Positions 9,528-18,701 are shown, numbered from the stretch's first letter. The stretch: 64,000 nt of DNA from Bacteroidia bacterium (GCA_023228875.1 JALOAG010000001.1:186001-250000), one strand, 5' to 3'. Numbers and translations: made by a program. The notes: generated by a model from the letters alone, not told the origin.

Positions 9528-9567
9528 AAAACAACTGTAAACTAATAATAGGATTTAACCTGTAACC

Positions 9568-9592
9568 TGTAAACTTTTTTTAGGACGAGACA
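9568..9592 (-). repeat. IS right inverted repeat (IRR)
   Basis: It reads TGTAAAC...TAGGACGAGACA on the plus strand and is the counterpart of 8039-8063. The IS ends at CA 9591-9592. Confidence 0.88.
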
Positions 9593-9598
9593 GCCCGC

Positions 9599-9663
9599 AT
9601 TGGCACATTTGGGGTTTGCTCTACCGCACAACCCGACCCACTGCAAACCCCAAAAGAGCCAAT
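9599..9663 (+). repeat. Structured hairpin element 1 (upstream of the defence operon)
   Basis: Outer stem ATTGGC/GCCAAT (9599-9604 with 9658-9663), internal loop ACA (9605-9607) opposite AGA (9655-9657), and a perfect 12-bp inner stem TTTGGGGTTTGC/GCAAACCCCAAA (9608-9619 with 9643-9654). The 23-nt loop contains CCGCACAACCCGAC. It begins six bases after the IS end. It is one of four copies with the same internal and terminal loops but different stems. No protein is encoded. Confidence 0.85.
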
Positions 9664-9717
9664 TTTTCCGACCCGCAATAAAGTGGTCTTAATAGATTAT
9701 TTACCGGCAAAAGTTGA

Positions 9718-9725
9718 TATATTTG
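9718..9725 (+). promoter_or_regulatory. -7 promoter element of the defence operon
   Basis: TATATTTG matches TAnnTTTG. Its final G lies six bases before the ATG at 9732, so the transcript would start at or next to that ATG. A longer reading from a TTG at 9714 would overlap the promoter, which argues against that start. Confidence 0.6.
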
Positions 9726-9731
9726 CACCAA

Positions 9732-9953
9732 ATGCCGATTGATATGAGCAAAAAAGCAATCAACAGATTAAAAGCAGTTTTAGCAGAGCAGGGTAAGACA
9801 AACAAATGGCTTGCTGAAAAGCTCGACAAAAACGAAACGACCATTTCCCGGTGGTGTACCAATGAAACACAACCTTCAATGGATACTTTTATCGAAATAG
9901 CCAAACAGCTGAATATAGATGTGAAAGAACTTATTAACTCGACAAAAAAATAA
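9732..9953 (+). CDS. XRE-family HTH transcriptional regulator
   Basis: 74 residues, essentially a single HTH domain: NRLKAVLAEQGKTNKWLAEKL, then ETTISRWCTNETQPSMDTFIEIAKQLNI. This is the Cro/CI-type helix pattern. The start is either ATG 9732 (leaderless with the TATATTTG element) or ATG 9744 (MSKKAINR). It is the first gene of a six-gene same-strand operon and stops six bases before the methyltransferase. Small XRE proteins commonly act as controller (C) proteins that time methyltransferase and nuclease expression; that role is inferred from position. Confidence 0.85.
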   Translation: MPIDMSKKAINRLKAVLAEQGKTNKWLAEKLDKNETTISRWCTNETQPSMDTFIEIAKQLNIDVKELINSTKK

Positions 9954-9959
9954 GCAGGT

Positions 9960-11231
9960 ATGCAGAATCAAAAACAAAATATAACTTTTGACAAAATACC
10001 TGTTAACCCGGACTGGTGTTTCAAAAATGTTCGCTCTGTTGAACAATGGACACATGGCTACCACAGGTATCCGGCTAAGTTTCTTCCAAACTTAGTTAAA
10101 AAGCTAATTGAAGAATATACACAAGAAAACGACTTGGTAGCGGATTTGTTTGCCGGGTGCGGAACTACACTTGTGGAAGCCAAGGTTCACGGAAGAAAAT
10201 CTATTGGGGTAGATATTAACCCGGTTGCCGAACTCATTACCAAAGCGAAAACAAATCCGATTGAGCCAAATAAATTGGAAAGACGATTCAACTTAATCGT
10301 TGAGAGCTTTGATACATTCAGGCTAAAGGATTATACAGACATAGCCGTACACGAACGTATTGATTACTGGTTTAGCAAAGAACACAAAGCAAAAATTGCT
10401 TTTTTGTATGACAAAATATTGACAACACGAGACAGAACAGTAAAAGACTTTTTGCTTGTGTCATTGTCGCATATTTTAAAAAATTGTTCAAAGTGGCTGC
10501 AATCAAGCACCAAGCCACAGGTTGACCCAAAGAAAAACCCAACCGACCCTTTTACAGCATTTCAGGTTCACACCAGGCAAATGATAAAAAAGAATGCGGA
10601 GTTTTATAAACAGCTTTCTGAAAATAAATATTTAAAAACCAAGTGTGAGATAAGACTGGAAGATGCAAGAAAGACATCTATCCGGGCAAACTCGGTAGGA
10701 GCTATCATTACCTCACCGCCTTATGTAACCTCTTATGAGTATGCCGACATACATCAACTTACCGCATATTGGTACGAATACATTACCGACCTTTCAGGAT
10801 TTAGAAAAAATTTCATCGGTACATTTTATTCTTTGAACCAAGAAACCCAAAGTGATTCGGAACTTGCACAAAAAATTATTAACGACCTTCTAAAGAAAGA
10901 CAAGCGTACCGCTAAAGAAGTTGCCAACTATTTTAAAGATATGCAGGCAGTAGCAAAAGAGATGCACCGTGTTTTAAAGAAGAACGGACACGTTTGTTTA
11001 GTGATTGGCAACACCACTTTCAAAAATGTAAAAGTAAAATCAGCAGAAGTTTTTGCAGAAACACTTACTTCCTTGGGGTTTGAAATGGTTGAAATAATTA
11101 AGAGAAGTATCCCCTATAAGCTTATCCCTACAATCCGGGATAAAAAATCAGGCAGATTTTCCAAACTCAAAAATAAAGACAGCAAATTGGTGTATCCTGA
11201 AGAATACATTTTAATCGCTAAAAAGAAATAA
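9960..11231 (+). CDS. Site-specific DNA methyltransferase (SPPY, FAGCG-first)
   Basis: 423 residues. SAM-binding motif I DLFAGCGTT (62-70) comes first, followed by catalytic motif IV TSPPYVTSY (251-259). This is an amino-methyltransferase, and SPPY is most often seen in N4-cytosine enzymes, although N6-adenine cannot be excluded. The segment QWTHGYHRYPAKFLPNLV (29-46) near the N-terminus resembles the start of DNA modification methylases of this group. It is followed after one base by the GHKL protein, suggesting a modification enzyme paired with that ATPase/nuclease and separate from the type III Mod further on. The target sequence is unknown. Confidence 0.85.
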   Translation: MQNQKQNITFDKIPVNPDWCFKNVRSVEQWTHGYHRYPAKFLPNLVKKLIEEYTQENDLVADLFAGCGTTLVEAKVHGRKSIGVDINPVAELITKAKTNPIEPNKLERRFNLIVESFDTFRLKDYTDIAVHERIDYWFSKEHKAKIAFLYDKILTTRDRTVKDFLLVSLSHILKNCSKWLQSSTKPQVDPKKNPTDPFTAFQVHTRQMIKKNAEFYKQLSENKYLKTKCEIRLEDARKTSIRANSVGAIITSPPYVTSYEYADIHQLTAYWYEYITDLSGFRKNFIGTFYSLNQETQSDSELAQKIINDLLKKDKRTAKEVANYFKDMQAVAKEMHRVLKKNGHVCLVIGNTTFKNVKVKSAEVFAETLTSLGFEMVEIIKRSIPYKLIPTIRDKKSGRFSKLKNKDSKLVYPEEYILIAKKK

Positions 11232-11232
11232 C

Positions 11233-13704
11233 ATGACATCTTTAGATAACGTAGGAACAGTAATTGACAGCATACCTGTTGAAATAAGCTATAAAATTAT
11301 TGAGCTTTTTTCTGCCGGTCTTTATTCAAGCCCGAACAAGGCTTTTGAAGAATTGGTAAGTAATTCTTATGACGCGGGAGCAACAAAGGTATCTGTATAT
11401 GTTCCGCTTGACAAAACTTTATCTGATTCCATTTTATGGGTGGCCGACAATGGGACTTCGATGGATAAAGATGGGCTAAAACAATTTTGGAAAATTGGTT
11501 CGTCAAACAAGAGAGATGCCGAAAATCTGGAACGGCTACCTATTGGAAAATTCGGAATTGGAAAGCTTGCTACATACATTCTCACCAATAAACTAACATT
11601 GATTTGTAAAGCTATTGATGGAAAATATTATGCAGTAACAATGAATTATTCTACCATCAATAAGGATTCAACGGAAACCATATCCCTTGATGAAAAAGAG
11701 CTAACATTAGATGAGGTTAAAACTATATTGTCCCCATTGATTAAGAAAGGCAGTCAGGATTTATTGACTTTCAAACTATGGGATGATAATTGCGAAAAGA
11801 CATGGACTTTTGCAATACTATCCGATTTAAAAGCAAAGGCATCTGAAATTAAAGATGGAAGATTAAAGTGGATATTAAGTACGGCATTGCCTTTAAATCC
11901 AAACTTCAATCTAAGCTTTAATGGTTCACTTATTCAATCAAGCAAAGAAAATATTACACCGTGGAAAACGTGGGTATTTGGTGAAGATGATGACGTGGCA
12001 AAAAATCCGAAATACAATTATGAAGTAGGAGAATATAAGGAGAACCCATGTGTTCACTTACCCAATCTTAGAAATGTAGTTGGAAAAATAGACCTGTATA
12101 GAGATTCACTTCTTACCGGAAAATCAGAAGAATTAGGTAGGAGTAACGGTATTTTTCTGACAGTAAGAGATAGGTTGATAAACATAGATGACCCTCTAAT
12201 TGGAATGGAAGCCCTTTCTCACGGGGTATTTAATCGTGTGCGAATTTCTGTTAATGCCGATGAATTAGACGACTACATTACTTCTACAAGAGAATCAATT
12301 AAATCATCATCTGCTCTTGAAGACTTACGGGAGTATATAAAAAGAAAGTTTAGCCAAACTAAGGATTGGTATTTTGCTACCATAGAAGCAGAAGAAAAGC
12401 AAAACAGAGCTTCACATAAAATCGCTTATGCTTCTGCAAGCTTGTCAAGAAGACCGTTAATAGTGGTAGCTAAAAAATTTCTTGAGGGAGAATTAACCGA
12501 TTTAGTGCTGACAGACATACCCAATAACCTTTCAGCACAGGAAAAAACAGATTTAATAACCCGGCTTGAAAATGATTTAACCACCGATAAAGGTATTATC
12601 CAGAAAGTTGAATGGGTTACTTTAAATCCGGAAGACCCAATTGCAAAATTTGAGATGATGACAGGTTTTGCAAAGATTAATTTAATGCATCCATTCTTTG
12701 CCAATTTTTTAGACGAAGTAAAATCACTTTTGCCATTTCAGCTTATTGCTTTGACAGAAATTCTAACAGAATGTTTTTTGCTTGACAGTGGCATTAGTCA
12801 GGATGAAGTAAAAGACATAATGTTTAAGCGTGATGCAATATTGCGTGAACTTACTTTCAGCGATAAGCCTAATGCTCCTTTTGTTGCTTCTTTATTAAAT
12901 GCATCACTCGGAGATTCTTCCGGTTTAGAAAAATCAGTAGCACAGGCTTTTAATTCTTTAGGCTATGAATGTACGCCAATAGGTGGAAAAGGTACTCCTG
13001 ATGGTAAAGCAGTTGCATATCTTGGTCCTATAAATTCACCGGAAAACTATTCTATTACATATGATGCCAAGAGCACTGCAAAAGATAAGATAAAAGCAAC
13101 TACGGCACATATTTCGGGAGTTGACAGACATCGAGATGATTATAAAGCAAACTATGCTTGTGTTGTCGCAATTGATTATGAAGGTGCAAGCGACCCAAAT
13201 TCAGCAGTAAACAAAGAAGCTAAAAAGCATAAAATAAATCTTATCAAAGCAAGCGACTTAATGGTATTGGTTTTGTTATCCAGTCCGAAACAGGTTGGAT
13301 TAAAAGAGTTGAAAGATTTTTTTGAAAACTGCCATACCGTTATAGAGACTACGGCATGGATTGAAGCCCTAAAATCAAAACAAGTAACCAGAGGCCCGAT
13401 AAAAGAGTTACTTGAAGAAGCATTTAGCTATATCAAATCAGATACAGAACAACCAAATCTTTATGCTTTGAGAGAAAGAAATCAAGAATTGAAAAAGCAC
13501 AGCGTTGACAGTTTAAAAACATTGGTTCAAAGCATTGAAAGACTTGTCCCGAATTATATCAGTATATCACATGACAATATAGTGAATCTAAATGTGCCAC
13601 CTGATAAAATACTTAATGCAATTAATCAGGCTTTTGCTACTGATGTTCCTGTCGAGTTTCGGGATATATATGTAAATGCTTTTTCATCGAATAAACAGGA
13701 TTAG
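11233..13704 (+). CDS. GHKL (HSP90/MORC/MutL-like) ATPase fused to a PD-(D/E)xK-like nuclease domain
   Basis: 823 residues. The N-terminal GHKL ATPase shows the N-box KAFEELVSNSYDAGA (36-50; E40, N44, D47), G1 box ADNGTSMD (71-78) and G2 box GKFGIGKLA (105-113). A middle region (about 200-480) could hold the S5-like fold. Around 566-680 there is a restriction-endonuclease-like pattern: E566, LGYECTPIGGKGTPDG (576-591, D590), then YDAK (610-613) and hydrophobic strands. MutL/MORC-type ATPases with nuclease domains are known from restriction-modification operons (Iyer, Abhiman and Aravind). By analogy it would couple ATP-driven clamp closure to DNA cleavage. The nuclease assignment is by motif inspection only. 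Confidence 0.75.
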   Translation: MTSLDNVGTVIDSIPVEISYKIIELFSAGLYSSPNKAFEELVSNSYDAGATKVSVYVPLDKTLSDSILWVADNGTSMDKDGLKQFWKIGSSNKRDAENLERLPIGKFGIGKLATYILTNKLTLICKAIDGKYYAVTMNYSTINKDSTETISLDEKELTLDEVKTILSPLIKKGSQDLLTFKLWDDNCEKTWTFAILSDLKAKASEIKDGRLKWILSTALPLNPNFNLSFNGSLIQSSKENITPWKTWVFGEDDDVAKNPKYNYEVGEYKENPCVHLPNLRNVVGKIDLYRDSLLTGKSEELGRSNGIFLTVRDRLINIDDPLIGMEALSHGVFNRVRISVNADELDDYITSTRESIKSSSALEDLREYIKRKFSQTKDWYFATIEAEEKQNRASHKIAYASASLSRRPLIVVAKKFLEGELTDLVLTDIPNNLSAQEKTDLITRLENDLTTDKGIIQKVEWVTLNPEDPIAKFEMMTGFAKINLMHPFFANFLDEVKSLLPFQLIALTEILTECFLLDSGISQDEVKDIMFKRDAILRELTFSDKPNAPFVASLLNASLGDSSGLEKSVAQAFNSLGYECTPIGGKGTPDGKAVAYLGPINSPENYSITYDAKSTAKDKIKATTAHISGVDRHRDDYKANYACVVAIDYEGASDPNSAVNKEAKKHKINLIKASDLMVLVLLSSPKQVGLKELKDFFENCHTVIETTAWIEALKSKQVTRGPIKELLEEAFSYIKSDTEQPNLYALRERNQELKKHSVDSLKTLVQSIERLVPNYISISHDNIVNLNVPPDKILNAINQAFATDVPVEFRDIYVNAFSSNKQD

Positions 13705-13712
13705 ACTAACAC

Positions 13713-15296
13713 ATGCCAACATTACACTGGATAGGAAAAGATAAGGTAATCAATCATCACATGGATGTTCCTTTTAAAGTATTGGAGCATTCCTACGGCT
13801 TTGACAATGGCAAACAAACCACCGAAGAAACCAAAAGCGGAAACAAAATCATACATGGCGACAACTTGGAAGCCTTAAAAGCTCTTCTTCCTGAATACGA
13901 AGGAAAGATAAAATGTATTTACATAGACCCGCCTTACAATACAGGAAACGAAAGTTGGGTATATAATGACAATGTGAACGACCCAAAAATTAAAAAGTGG
14001 CTTGGGCAAGTTGTTGGCAAAGAAAGTGAAGATTTGAGCCGACATGATAAATGGCTTTGCATGATGTACCCACGTTTAAAATTGCTTCATAAGTTATTGG
14101 CGGATGATGGAGCAATTTTTATTTCAATAGACGACAATGAACAAGCTAATCTGAAATTGGTTTGTGATGAAATTTTTGGCGGTGCAAACATAGTTTCAAA
14201 TATGATTTGGCAGAAGCGGAAAGGTGGCGGGAATGACTCATTTTATGTAGCTGTTGACCATGAATATTTATTATGCTATGTAAAAGATAAATCATTTCAA
14301 AAGGAAAAATGGAGAGTTGCTTATGAAGGTGATTATTTGAAAAGATACAAGGAAAGTGATAATGACGGCAGATTTTATTGGGACACATTGTCAAGACCTG
14401 GCTTAAATAACCCCATAATTTATGATGTGGTTTGTCCAGATGGTTCAGTCATAAAAGATGGAACTTGGCAAGTTTCAAAAGCTACTTTTGATAGTGAATT
14501 AGAAAATGGAAATGTAAGTTTTATCCAAAATAAAAGTGGCGGATATACTGTAGTAAGAAAAGTAAGAATGCCTGAAGGGAAAGTATTTCGTTCAATTATT
14601 AATGATACAACAAATAAAGATGCAGCCGATGAAATGGAAATTTTATTAGATAGCAAAAAGGGATTTTCGACTCCAAAACCTACTAAACTTATTGACCATG
14701 TGCTACAACTTGTGACAAATGAAAACTCAATCATTCTTGACAGTTTTGCAGGTAGTGGAACAACGGCTCATTCAGTACTACAACTCAATTCAAAAGACAA
14801 CGGTAATAGAAAATTTATACTCATTCAGGTAGACGAAACTGATAAGAAAGGGCAACCTATTGATATAGCCGAAACAATCACTGCCGAAAGAGTTAAAAGA
14901 GTTATCAAAGGTTGTGGAACAATAGAAGGCACAGGCGGTAGTTTTGACTTTTACGAATTAGGGCAACCCATGTTTTTAGAAGATGGTAATTTAAACGAAT
15001 TGGTAGGCATTGATAAAATACGCAAATATGTGTATTACACCGAAACCAAAACGCCATTAACTGAAACAAAGCACAAAGACAATAAACATTTCTTGGGCAA
15101 ACATAATGATACAGCGTATTACTTCAACTACGAGCAAGACGAAGTAACCACCTTAGACCACGCTTTTTTAGCCACCATGAAAACCAAAGCAGAGCAATAT
15201 GTGATTTATGCTGATAATTGTTTGCTTACTAAATCATTCATGACGAAGCATCACATTATTTTCAAAAAAATACCAAGAGACATAACAAGATTTTAA
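13713..15296 (+). CDS. Type III restriction-modification Mod subunit (beta-class N6-adenine methyltransferase)
   Basis: 527 residues, somewhat short for a Mod. Motif IV DPPYNTGNESWVYND (72-86) precedes motif I DSFAGSGTTAHSVLQLN (343-359), the beta-class order of type III Mod proteins. The region between (about 160-330) would hold the target-recognition domain. The C-terminal DETDKKGQPIDIAETITAERVKRVIKG is typical of Mod. It methylates one strand of an asymmetric site and supplies sequence specificity for the Res subunit. Unusually, a Fic gene separates it from res (three bases to the Fic ATG). Confidence 0.9.
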   Translation: MPTLHWIGKDKVINHHMDVPFKVLEHSYGFDNGKQTTEETKSGNKIIHGDNLEALKALLPEYEGKIKCIYIDPPYNTGNESWVYNDNVNDPKIKKWLGQVVGKESEDLSRHDKWLCMMYPRLKLLHKLLADDGAIFISIDDNEQANLKLVCDEIFGGANIVSNMIWQKRKGGGNDSFYVAVDHEYLLCYVKDKSFQKEKWRVAYEGDYLKRYKESDNDGRFYWDTLSRPGLNNPIIYDVVCPDGSVIKDGTWQVSKATFDSELENGNVSFIQNKSGGYTVVRKVRMPEGKVFRSIINDTTNKDAADEMEILLDSKKGFSTPKPTKLIDHVLQLVTNENSIILDSFAGSGTTAHSVLQLNSKDNGNRKFILIQVDETDKKGQPIDIAETITAERVKRVIKGCGTIEGTGGSFDFYELGQPMFLEDGNLNELVGIDKIRKYVYYTETKTPLTETKHKDNKHFLGKHNDTAYYFNYEQDEVTTLDHAFLATMKTKAEQYVIYADNCLLTKSFMTKHHIIFKKIPRDITRF

Positions 15297-15299
15297 ACG

Positions 15300-16082
15300 A
15301 TGGAAAAATTAATAAAACCGGAATATTTCAAAACGTGGAAATCTATGTTGGACATAGATATTCAAAAGGAATTTTCCGCTATTGAACAAATAGCCTTAGA
15401 GCCTCATAGCTTTACATTCTATACTTCTGTTTCGGTAATGTCTTCTTCAAAAATTGAAGGCGAACAAATGGAAGTGGATAGCTATGTAAAGCACAAAATG
15501 CTGAATGTAGAATATTTACCGGAATTGACCGAAAAGCCGAACGATTTGTACAACGCTTATCTGTATGCAAAAGAAAACAAGCTGAATCAAAACAATTTCT
15601 TGCAGGCACACGAACTAATTGCTGCCCACCTGTTGCCCGAAAACCAAAGAGGAGCTATCCGAAAAACGGAAATGCTGGTAATGGAACATAAAACAGGAAG
15701 AATACAATATGAAGCAGCGCCATTAAGCATGGTAAAAGACAGTTATTCCGCATTGTGGAGCGAAATTGAAGTTCTGCTAAAACAAGAACTGACCATTGAA
15801 GAAGTTTTTTATTATGCCTCGTTCATTCATTTGGCATTTGTAAATATTCATCCGTTTGGAGATGGCAACGGAAGAATTTCCCGGTTGCTCGAAAAATGGT
15901 TTTTAGTAGAAAAATTAGGCGAAAGAGCATGGTACATACAATCGGAAAAATACTATTACAAAAACGTAAACGATTATTATAAAAACTTGGCAAGATTGGG
16001 CTTGTTTTATGAAGCATTGGATTATGAAAAATCAGTACCGTTCTTACTTATGCTTCCTCAATCATTAATTTTTGAAAAATAA
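15300..16082 (+). CDS. Fic/DOC family protein between mod and res
   Basis: 260 residues. The catalytic Fic motif HPFGDGNGRISR is at 184-195, with H184 as catalytic base and the Asn-Gly-Arg anion hole intact. An (S/T)xxxE(G/N) inhibitory motif, SSKIEG, is at 49-54 (E53), so this is a class II Fic with an N-terminal autoinhibitory helix. Active enzymes usually transfer AMP to Ser/Thr/Tyr hydroxyls. It has three-base spacers on both sides, so it is an integral operon member. Possible roles are an abortive backup toxin or a regulator of the RM enzymes. No separate antitoxin is seen, consistent with the built-in inhibitory motif. Confidence 0.9.
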   Translation: MEKLIKPEYFKTWKSMLDIDIQKEFSAIEQIALEPHSFTFYTSVSVMSSSKIEGEQMEVDSYVKHKMLNVEYLPELTEKPNDLYNAYLYAKENKLNQNNFLQAHELIAAHLLPENQRGAIRKTEMLVMEHKTGRIQYEAAPLSMVKDSYSALWSEIEVLLKQELTIEEVFYYASFIHLAFVNIHPFGDGNGRISRLLEKWFLVEKLGERAWYIQSEKYYYKNVNDYYKNLARLGLFYEALDYEKSVPFLLMLPQSLIFEK

Positions 16083-16085
16083 ACA

Positions 16086-18701
16086 ATGGAATTAAAACCA
16101 TATCAGCAGCAGGTAATCAATGACCTTTCTTTGTTTTTGGAACACATACAGGAAACCAAAGACACGAAAGATGCATTTTATAATTTTTGGGCAAAGCACC
16201 CAAGAACACCTCTTTTCCCTTTTTCAGGAACTGCTATTGAACCATACAAAAACAATGTTCCCCGTGTTCCACACATTTGCGTAAAAGTTCCTACGGCAGG
16301 CGGAAAGACATTTATTGCCTGCAATGCCATTAAAACCATTTTTGACGCATTTGATTATGACCGACCTAAAGCGGTGGTTTGGTTAGTTCCTTCCATTACT
16401 ATTTTAGACCAAACCATCAAAAATCTAAAAGACCCTTCGCATCCTTACCGACAAAAAATCAATTCACATTTCGGCAACAAGGTAGAAGTATTTGACAAAG
16501 CTGCCTTATTGCAGGGAAGCGGGTTTAATGCCACTTCGGTAAAAGAGCAGTTAAACATTATGGTGTTTAGCTTCGACAGTTTGAGAGCCAAAAATAAAGA
16601 GGACAGAAAAGTATTTCAGGAAAACGGTAATCTGCAATCCTTTGAAAATCTGTTAGGAAAAGACACTGAAATTACGTTGGGGTCGGTAATTAAATACTTA
16701 AATCCATTGGTTGTGGTGGACGAAAGCCATAATGCAGAAAGTGATTTGAGTGTGGACATGCTCAAAGAAATAAACCCTTGTTTCATTCTTGACCTTACCG
16801 CAACTCCAAGAAACAACAGCAACATTATCAGCTTTATTGATGCCCTGGAATTGAAAAAGGAAAATATGGTAAAGCTTCCTGTCATTGTGTACAACCATCA
16901 GGATAAAACAGAAGTAATCAATTCCAGTTTACAACTTCAAAAGCGTTTGGAGCTACAAGCCATTGAAGAAGAAAAGAAAGGCGGTAAATACATTCGTCCA
17001 ATCGTTTTATTTCAGGCACAGCCCAAAAACGGTAAAGACTTTACAAACGAAGAAGAAGAAAAAACGAATGTTCAGAAACTCAAAGAAAAACTCATTGAGT
17101 TAAAAATTCCTGCCGGACAAATAAAAATCAAAACGGCAAACATCAATGAAATAAAGGGTATTGACTTGATGAGCAAAGATTGTGAAGTGCGTTACATCAT
17201 TACTATAAACGCACTAAAAGAAGGTTGGGACTGTCCGTTTGCTTACATCTTAGCATCATTGGCAGACAAAAGTTCGGCAGTGGATGTTGAACAAATTTTG
17301 GGCAGGGTTTTACGCCAACCTTATGTAATGAAACACAACTTTCCACTACTGAATTTGAGTTATGTTTTAACAGCATCTTCAAAATTCCTTGACACATTAG
17401 ACAACATCGTAAAAGGTTTGAACAAAGCCGGTTTCAGTGAAAAGGATTATAAACTGGCAGACCCTGACATGTTAGAAGAAGCAAAGAAACAAGACCCATT
17501 GCAACAATTGACCGCTTTCGCCACAAGTGAAGAAGCTACGGAAGATATTACTTCTGATATTGACACAACAAGAATTTCTGTTCCTTCTGAAACAGCTACG
17601 CCAAACACAACAGTTTCAGAAATTGAACAAACAGCGATACAACAAAATGAGGCATTTGAAAAAACGGTTTCAGAAATGGAAGCAACCAACACAACGGCTT
17701 TACCAAACGAAATACAACAGCTTGTGAAAACATACAGCATAAAAGATATTTTCAGGAAACAGGCGGAAGAAATAAACTTACCACAGTTTTATCTGAAAGT
17801 TCCTGCCAACGATTTATTCGGGCAAAAGGAAGAAGAGTTGCCTTTGGAAAAAGAAAACTTATTAGAAGGGTTTGCATTAAGTAAGGCAGATACAAACATT
17901 GCTTTTGACAGCATTACTTCTGAACTCTACAAAGTTGACTTGGACGAAACCAAAAAAGAACATACGCCAACTTTCGTAAGACTTGACGGTGATGTTAAAG
18001 AAAATATTATTGCCTACATTTTAGACCCCTCACGAAAAGAAAGCCGGGTAAAGAACTTTACAAAACGTATCATGGATATTATCGGGAATATGTATCCAAT
18101 TCCCGACAAGGAAATTGAAAAATACATCAACCGGATTTTAGAAGATTTCAAAGACGAACAATTTAACGATTTTGCTAATAACGAATACACCTACACCGAC
18201 AAGATAAAGCAGAAAATCAAATCGCTTTCAGAAGCATTTGCGGAAAAGAAGTTTAAAGACTTTTTGGATACGGACAAAGTATTTATCAAATCCTCTTTTA
18301 CCTTACCTGTAAATATTGCACCCGGAGAAGTTGCCAAAGACATGCCTAAAACTCTTTATGAGAAAGAAGGCAAAATGAATGGATTTGAAGAAAGGATAAT
18401 TAATGAAATTGCGAACTTGAATAACATTGCTTTCTGGACAAGAAACATTGAAAAGAAAGGCTTTAGGATTAACGGATTTGTAAACCATTATCCTGATTTC
18501 ATCATTCAGACAAAAAGCGGAAAGACTATTTTATTGGAAACAAAAGGCGACCATTTGGACGCAGAACAAAAAATAAGACTTGGCGGACTTTGGGCAAGTA
18601 AAGCAGGTAATAATTACCGTTACTTCATGGTTTACGAAAGGCGTACAGTTGACGGAGCATATAAACTGGATGACTTTTTGAATATTATAAAGGACATTTA
18701 G
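16086..18701 (+). CDS. Type III restriction enzyme Res subunit (SF2 helicase-nuclease)
   Basis: 871 residues. Helicase motif I PTAGGKT (69-75), motif II DESH (212-215), TATPRN (motif III), and motif VI-like VEQILGRVLRQPY are visible. The C-terminal nuclease has P803-D804 followed by E818-T-K820 (ILLETKGDHLD), the PD-(D/E)xK site. An acidic, Thr/Ser-rich insertion (about 470-550) between the helicase and nuclease parts is a likely linker. Res needs Mod for specificity and translocates or slides between head-to-head sites before cleavage. It is the last gene of the operon; structured hairpin element 2 starts ten bases after its stop. Confidence 0.92.
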   Translation: MELKPYQQQVINDLSLFLEHIQETKDTKDAFYNFWAKHPRTPLFPFSGTAIEPYKNNVPRVPHICVKVPTAGGKTFIACNAIKTIFDAFDYDRPKAVVWLVPSITILDQTIKNLKDPSHPYRQKINSHFGNKVEVFDKAALLQGSGFNATSVKEQLNIMVFSFDSLRAKNKEDRKVFQENGNLQSFENLLGKDTEITLGSVIKYLNPLVVVDESHNAESDLSVDMLKEINPCFILDLTATPRNNSNIISFIDALELKKENMVKLPVIVYNHQDKTEVINSSLQLQKRLELQAIEEEKKGGKYIRPIVLFQAQPKNGKDFTNEEEEKTNVQKLKEKLIELKIPAGQIKIKTANINEIKGIDLMSKDCEVRYIITINALKEGWDCPFAYILASLADKSSAVDVEQILGRVLRQPYVMKHNFPLLNLSYVLTASSKFLDTLDNIVKGLNKAGFSEKDYKLADPDMLEEAKKQDPLQQLTAFATSEEATEDITSDIDTTRISVPSETATPNTTVSEIEQTAIQQNEAFEKTVSEMEATNTTALPNEIQQLVKTYSIKDIFRKQAEEINLPQFYLKVPANDLFGQKEEELPLEKENLLEGFALSKADTNIAFDSITSELYKVDLDETKKEHTPTFVRLDGDVKENIIAYILDPSRKESRVKNFTKRIMDIIGNMYPIPDKEIEKYINRILEDFKDEQFNDFANNEYTYTDKIKQKIKSLSEAFAEKKFKDFLDTDKVFIKSSFTLPVNIAPGEVAKDMPKTLYEKEGKMNGFEERIINEIANLNNIAFWTRNIEKKGFRINGFVNHYPDFIIQTKSGKTILLETKGDHLDAEQKIRLGGLWASKAGNNYRYFMVYERRTVDGAYKLDDFLNIIKDI

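Larger units (their letters stand above)
8039..9592 (+). mobile_element. Degenerate IS3-family insertion sequence (1554 bp)
   Basis: Terminal inverted repeats of 25 bp (8039-8063 and 9568-9592) differ at three positions and have TG...CA ends. They bracket orfA and orfB of an IS3-family transposase with the usual four-base orfA/orfB overlap. Length and organisation fit the family. No matching target-site duplication is visible: the left flank reads GTTTAAT and the right flank GCCCGCA. The element cannot transpose by itself because orfA has a nonsense codon and orfB is broken twice. Confidence 0.9.

Noticed and set aside
9714..9731. N-terminal extension of the XRE regulator from a TTG codon
   Set aside because: It overlaps the TATATTTG promoter element, and ATG 9732 or 9744 gives a normal HTH start.
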